NCBI RefSeq assembly: GCF_013340935.1
Contig: NZ_WHOS01000011.1
Location: 1 to 64,000 of the forward strand
Length of the DNA stretch: 64,000 nucleotides
From: Azospirillum melinis
Lineage (GTDB): Bacteria > Pseudomonadota > Alphaproteobacteria > Azospirillales > Azospirillaceae
Direction of reading: 5' to 3'
A model generated the notes under the pieces. That model was not told the origin of the DNA, did no database searches, and saw nothing but the letters and a program-made list of their open reading frames with translations. A program made the position numbers and the translations under genes. Below, piece after piece: positions 62,628 to 64,000 of this stretch (its first letter is position 1; every line of letters starts with the position of its first letter).

Positions 62628-63443
62628 ATGACCGCTGCCCGCTTCCGCCGCCTGCTGACCGGCGCCTATCTGATGCTGTTCTTCGGCTATCTGTTCCTGC
62701 CGCTGGGCATCATGGCGGCGGCGACCTTCAACAGCAGCCGCTTTCCCACGGTGACGCCCTGGATGGGCTTCACGCTCGGCTGGTTCCAGGCGCTGTGGGA
62801 GGATCAGCGCATGTGGGCGGCGCTGGGCACCAGCCTGCTGGTGGGGGCGGGGGTGATCGCGCTGGCCGTGCCGCTGGGGCTGGCGGCGGCCCTGCTGCTC
62901 GACCGGCTGCACAGCCGGGCTAAGACCGTCCTCTACGCGCTGATGGTGTCGCCGCTGCTGACGCCGGGGGTGATCGTCGGCATCTCGACGCTGGTGTTCT
63001 GGCGGGAGTGGTTCGGGGTCAGCGGCGGGCTGTTCCTGACCGTGGTGGCGCAGTCCAGCTTCATCGCCGCCTATGCCATGCTGCTGTTCTCGGCAAGGCT
63101 GGAGCGATTCGACCCGGCGCTGGAGGAGGCCGCACTCGACCTCGGCGCCACGCATGGGCAGGTGTTCCGGCGCATCACGCTGCCGTACCTGATGCCGGCG
63201 ATCCTGTCGGCGGCCCTGCTGGCCTTCCTGCAGAGCTTCGAGAACTACAACACCACGCTGTTCGTGCGCGGGTTGGACACCACCCTGACCGTCTACATCG
63301 CGACCAAGGTGCGGACCGGCCTGACGCCGGCGGTCAACGCGCTGTCGCTGGTGCTGATCGCGCTGACAGTCCTGGGCGCCGTCGTCTACGAGATCCTGCG
63401 CCGGCGCGAGGCGCGCCGGCAGGCAGGGTCCGTAACCGCTTGA
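62628..63443 (+). CDS. ABC transporter permease, PotC-like
   Basis: A 271-residue permease with six spans and the EAA loop FDPALEEAALDLGATHGQVFRRITLP. It forms the second half of the membrane channel with the preceding gene. Typical of PotC-type polyamine permeases. Confidence 0.88.
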   Translation: MTAARFRRLLTGAYLMLFFGYLFLPLGIMAAATFNSSRFPTVTPWMGFTLGWFQALWEDQRMWAALGTSLLVGAGVIALAVPLGLAAALLLDRLHSRAKTVLYALMVSPLLTPGVIVGISTLVFWREWFGVSGGLFLTVVAQSSFIAAYAMLLFSARLERFDPALEEAALDLGATHGQVFRRITLPYLMPAILSAALLAFLQSFENYNTTLFVRGLDTTLTVYIATKVRTGLTPAVNALSLVLIALTVLGAVVYEILRRREARRQAGSVTA

Positions 63444-63446
63444 TCC

Positions 63447-63692
63447 TCAGTCCTCTTCCGCCTCGTCGGCGTCCGCCTCGATCTGGGCGGCGAGATCGCG
63501 CAGCATGTCGATGACGTCTTCGTGGCTGGTCTCGTCCACGGCGGCGTTCACCGCGGCCTCGATCATGGCGACGGCGATGTAGGGGCCGAGCGGGCCACCT
63601 TCCTTGATCGCCTCATCCAGGTGCTTTTCGGCGATCGACAGCGCCTTTTCGAACAGCGCCTCGGCCGTCTGGTTGGTGGTGTCCTTGCTCAT
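63447..63692 (-). CDS. Small acidic hypothetical protein
   Basis: An 81-residue helical protein starting at ATG 63692 with ALFEKALSIAEKHLDEAIKEGG and a very acidic tail. Ends 4 bp from the stop of the convergent permease gene. I do not recognise the family. Confidence 0.65.
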   Translation of the reverse strand: MSKDTTNQTAEALFEKALSIAEKHLDEAIKEGGPLGPYIAVAMIEAAVNAAVDETSHEDVIDMLRDLAAQIEADADEAEED

Positions 63693-63884
63693 CGTCCGGT
63701 CCGTTGCGGAGGGTTGGTCCGACTCCAATAACACGGCCAATCGGGGATTGGCGCGGGAATTCGCGGGCTCCCCTGGAAATATGACCACAGACAGGGGCGG
63801 CAGAGCGCGAAGCCGGGCTTGCGCCGCTCTGGACCATACGCCACAGTCCGGAGATGCATTGACCTATACGGCAAGGAAGACGGC

Positions 63885-64000
63885 ATGACCGGCACGCCCG
63901 ACCTGAGCAAACCCGACCTGACCAGCCCCGACCTCTACCGCTTCTGGTGGGAAGAGCGCGTGCGCTTCAACGATCTCGACGCGGTGGGGCACGTCAACAA
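63885..64000 (+). CDS. Acyl-CoA thioesterase (4HBT hotdog), 5' part only
   Basis: The first 38 codons of a gene cut by the window edge. YRFWWEERVRFNDLDAVGHVN is the hallmark of the 4-hydroxybenzoyl-CoA thioesterase group, with the catalytic aspartate in NDLDAVGHVN. AAGGAAGA precedes ATG 63885. Confidence 0.78.
   Translation, partial: MTGTPDLSKPDLTSPDLYRFWWEERVRFNDLDAVGHVN

Overview
The window looks like a high-GC alphaproteobacterium of the Azospirillum type. This is an inference from gene content and style: 5-aminolevulinate synthase of the C4 pathway under a perfect FNR-type box, an ammonium transporter behind a sigma-54 promoter, glycogen and 3-hydroxybutyrate genes, a large chemoreceptor and several c-di-GMP enzymes.

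Region 1 (1-28162) is an accessory block that reads as a whole plasmid carried inside a larger replicon. Two same-orientation IS66 copies bracket it: the last 126 bp of one at the left window edge, and a complete 2584-bp one at 25579-28162. The 8 bp just inside each copy are identical (gtttaagc at 127-134 and 25571-25578). This is expected if a circular plasmid carrying one IS66 with its 8-bp target duplication was fused into a second replicon. The block has its own plasmid core: a Rep_3-type initiator (12990-14015), 22-bp iterons (14063-14309), and a parA/ribbon-helix-helix partition pair (11797-12794). Its cargo is mostly defence and addiction: AbiEi/AbiEii with two perfect 45-bp palindromes, a Septu-like ATPase plus HNH pair, an SRA-like type IV restriction enzyme, an HTH-ImmA/IrrE protease with an unknown partner, a toxin-antitoxin pair fused in one reading frame, an HNH-like orphan, a HEPN-like protein coupled to a tyrosine recombinase, and a curli-like secreted repeat protein. 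Decay is widespread: a frameshifted integrase, a frameshifted IS transposase, Tn3 and DnaB-like fragments, and a broken repeat protein.

Region 2 (28163-64000) is ordinary replicon backbone, starting with a TumE-like toxin gene cut by the right-hand IS66. It then runs glgA-glgC, divergent amtB, pirin, a secreted protein, a catalase-family protein and a sensor GGDEF-EAL protein. Next come psuG, divergent from an exonuclease/ATP-dependent DNA ligase pair, then patatin plus 3-hydroxybutyrate dehydrogenase, a chemoreceptor, an Atm1-type ABC exporter, heme oxygenase, and pyrF-trpF. After these are a zinc-sensor-type diguanylate cyclase, an AAA ATPase behind a palindrome, upp, a DUF2235 hydrolase, hemA, an Hpt/pseudo-receiver protein, two polyamine-type ABC permeases and the start of a thioesterase. 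Strong hairpin terminators separate many of these units.
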